From NCBI RefSeq assembly GCF_014650455.1, contig NZ_BMUZ01000003.1, forward strand, positions 248,001 to 312,000: a DNA stretch of 64,000 nt, read 5' to 3'. This document shows positions 62,989 through 64,000 of this stretch, one piece after another. The notes under the pieces were generated by a model. It was not told the DNA's origin. It searched no databases and saw only the letters and a list, made by a program, of their open reading frames with translations. A program made the translations under genes and the position numbers. Each line of letters starts with the position of its first letter. The stretch's first letter is position 1. This DNA comes from Streptomyces xanthochromogenes. GTDB taxonomy: Bacteria > Actinomycetota > Actinomycetes > Streptomycetales > Streptomycetaceae.

Positions 62989-64000
62989 ATGAGACGACCT
63001 ATCGCAGTGGTCGGTGGCGGCCCCTCCGGCCTCACCTTCGCCCGCGTACTGCACCGCCATGGCCACTCGGTCGCCGTACTCGAACGCGATCGCTCGCCCG
63101 GCGCACGGCCCGCGGGCGGAACCCTGGACCTGCACGAAGGGCTGGGCCAACTCGCCCTTGAGAAGGCGGGCCTGATGGCGCAATTCCAGGTGCTGGCCCG
63201 CCCCGAAGGGCAGGCCATGCGCATCCTGGCCACCGACGGGACCGTGCTGCGGGACTGGCAACCCGCTCCGGACGACCGCGCCAATCCGGAAATCGACCGG
63301 GGCCAACTCCGTGACCTGCTGCTCGGCCCGCTCGACGTCCAGTGGGGGCGGGGTGTCACAGAGGTGGTGCCGGGGACCGGGGACGGCGTACTGGTCGAAT
63401 GCGCGGACGGGAGCCAGGAGACCTTCGACCTCGTCGTCGGCGCGGACGGCGCCTGGTCCCGGGTCCGCCCGGCGGTCTCACCCGTGACCCCGCACTACAC
63501 CGGCGTCACCTACGTCGAGACCTTCATCGACGACGTCGACACCCGCCACCCCGACCTCGCCCGGCTGATCGGCGACGGCTCCATGGCCGTGTACGGCGTG
63601 AAGCGTTCCCTCGTCGCCCAGCGCAACAGCGGCGGCCACGTCAAGGTGTACGCCAAGTTCCGCGCGCCGTCGGACTGGCACACGGACCTGGACCTGACGG
63701 ATCCCGAAGCCGTGCGATCCGGCCTGCTGGCCCTCTTCGACGGCTGGACCGCTCCCCTCCTCGACCTCCTCCGCCACGGCGACACCTTCGTCCACCGTCC
63801 ACTCCACGTCCTGCCCGTCTCCCACACCTGGACCCACGTCCCGGGGGTGACGCTCCTGGGCGACGCCGCCCATCTGATGCCCCCGTTGGGAGCGGGCGCC
63901 AACCTGGCGATGCTGGAAGGCGCCGAACTCGCCGAATCCATCGCCTCGAACCCCGTGGACCTGGACGAGGCGGTCCGCGCCTTCGAGGCCCGCATGTGGG
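62989..64000 (+). CDS. FAD-dependent monooxygenase, TetX-like (partial)
   Basis: The first 337 residues are present; the window end cuts it. FAD binding is shown by RRPIAVVGGGPSGLTFARVL (GxGxxG), the DG motif in LVVGADGAWSRVRP, and GVTLLGDAAHLMPPLGAGANLAMLEGAELAESI. This matches group A aromatic hydroxylases of the TetX/PHBH type, which hydroxylate aromatics or inactivate tetracyclines. The leaderless-looking start has no ribosome site. Paired with the divergent TetR gene. Whether it confers resistance is unproven. Confidence 0.9.
   Translation, partial: MRRPIAVVGGGPSGLTFARVLHRHGHSVAVLERDRSPGARPAGGTLDLHEGLGQLALEKAGLMAQFQVLARPEGQAMRILATDGTVLRDWQPAPDDRANPEIDRGQLRDLLLGPLDVQWGRGVTEVVPGTGDGVLVECADGSQETFDLVVGADGAWSRVRPAVSPVTPHYTGVTYVETFIDDVDTRHPDLARLIGDGSMAVYGVKRSLVAQRNSGGHVKVYAKFRAPSDWHTDLDLTDPEAVRSGLLALFDGWTAPLLDLLRHGDTFVHRPLHVLPVSHTWTHVPGVTLLGDAAHLMPPLGAGANLAMLEGAELAESIASNPVDLDEAVRAFEARMW

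Overview
The window is high-GC DNA from a filamentous actinomycete, most likely a Streptomyces or close relative. The signs are strong G/C bias at third codon positions, GTG starts and leaderless promoters, a TTA (bldA-type) codon in one secreted protein, the actinobacterial mini ribosomal protein bL37, an ECF sigma/YCII pair, a DevR/DevS (OsdRK-like) two-component pair with universal stress proteins, and many paired regulators. Several broken genes and IS remnants suggest a flexible part of the chromosome. No rRNA, tRNA or CRISPR array is visible.

Layout. 0-2.6 kb: an exported ModA-like binding protein without a transporter, a 57-residue exported peptide and a PadR regulator. 2.8-13.5 kb: a compact type IV pilus locus. 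Pilin (pilA) and prepilin peptidase (pilD) lie on the minus strand. Divergent from them is an operon pilB-pilC-minor pilin-minor pilin-giant PilX/GspK-like protein-pilT. The giant protein (1271 aa) carries five related ~150-residue modules, four of them inserted into a parent domain, and is the best candidate here for a little-described system (a pilus-tip adhesin). 13.5-26.6 kb: mostly housekeeping and accessory enzymes (amidohydrolase, broken SDR, small secreted lectin, methyltransferase, SDR/TetR pair with three matching operators, cupin, AraC plus alpha/beta hydrolase, exported beta-propeller, SH3 protein). 26.7-31.8 kb: a decayed IS5-type element, a 72-bp MITE-like remnant and a group of small stress/envelope proteins (ANTAR protein, two related hypothetical proteins, PRC-barrel protein, tiny membrane protein). 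32.8-41 kb: amidohydrolase plus DHA2-type MFS exporter, VOC proteins, beta-lactamase-like esterase, transposase and CFA-synthase fragments, and a universal stress protein.

41-56.5 kb: a full-length KdpB potassium-pump ATPase with no kdpF/A/C beside it, preceded by a strongly structured leader; an SDR followed by bL37; a DUF4389 membrane protein; then a low-oxygen/stress block of tandem universal stress protein, phosphoketolase, a universal stress protein with an internal deletion, and a DevR-type regulator convergent with a DevS-type kinase. Near-identical GGGGNCG-TT-CGGCCCC palindromes lie between the broken stress gene and the regulator. 56.5-64 kb: ECF sigma factor with YCII partner, a 63-residue hypothetical protein, a MarR/metallo-beta-lactamase divergent pair sharing an operator, a 653-residue repeat protein, and a TetR regulator divergent from a TetX-like FAD monooxygenase cut by the window end.

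All functions are inferred from reading the sequence and from recalled family features; no database search was possible.
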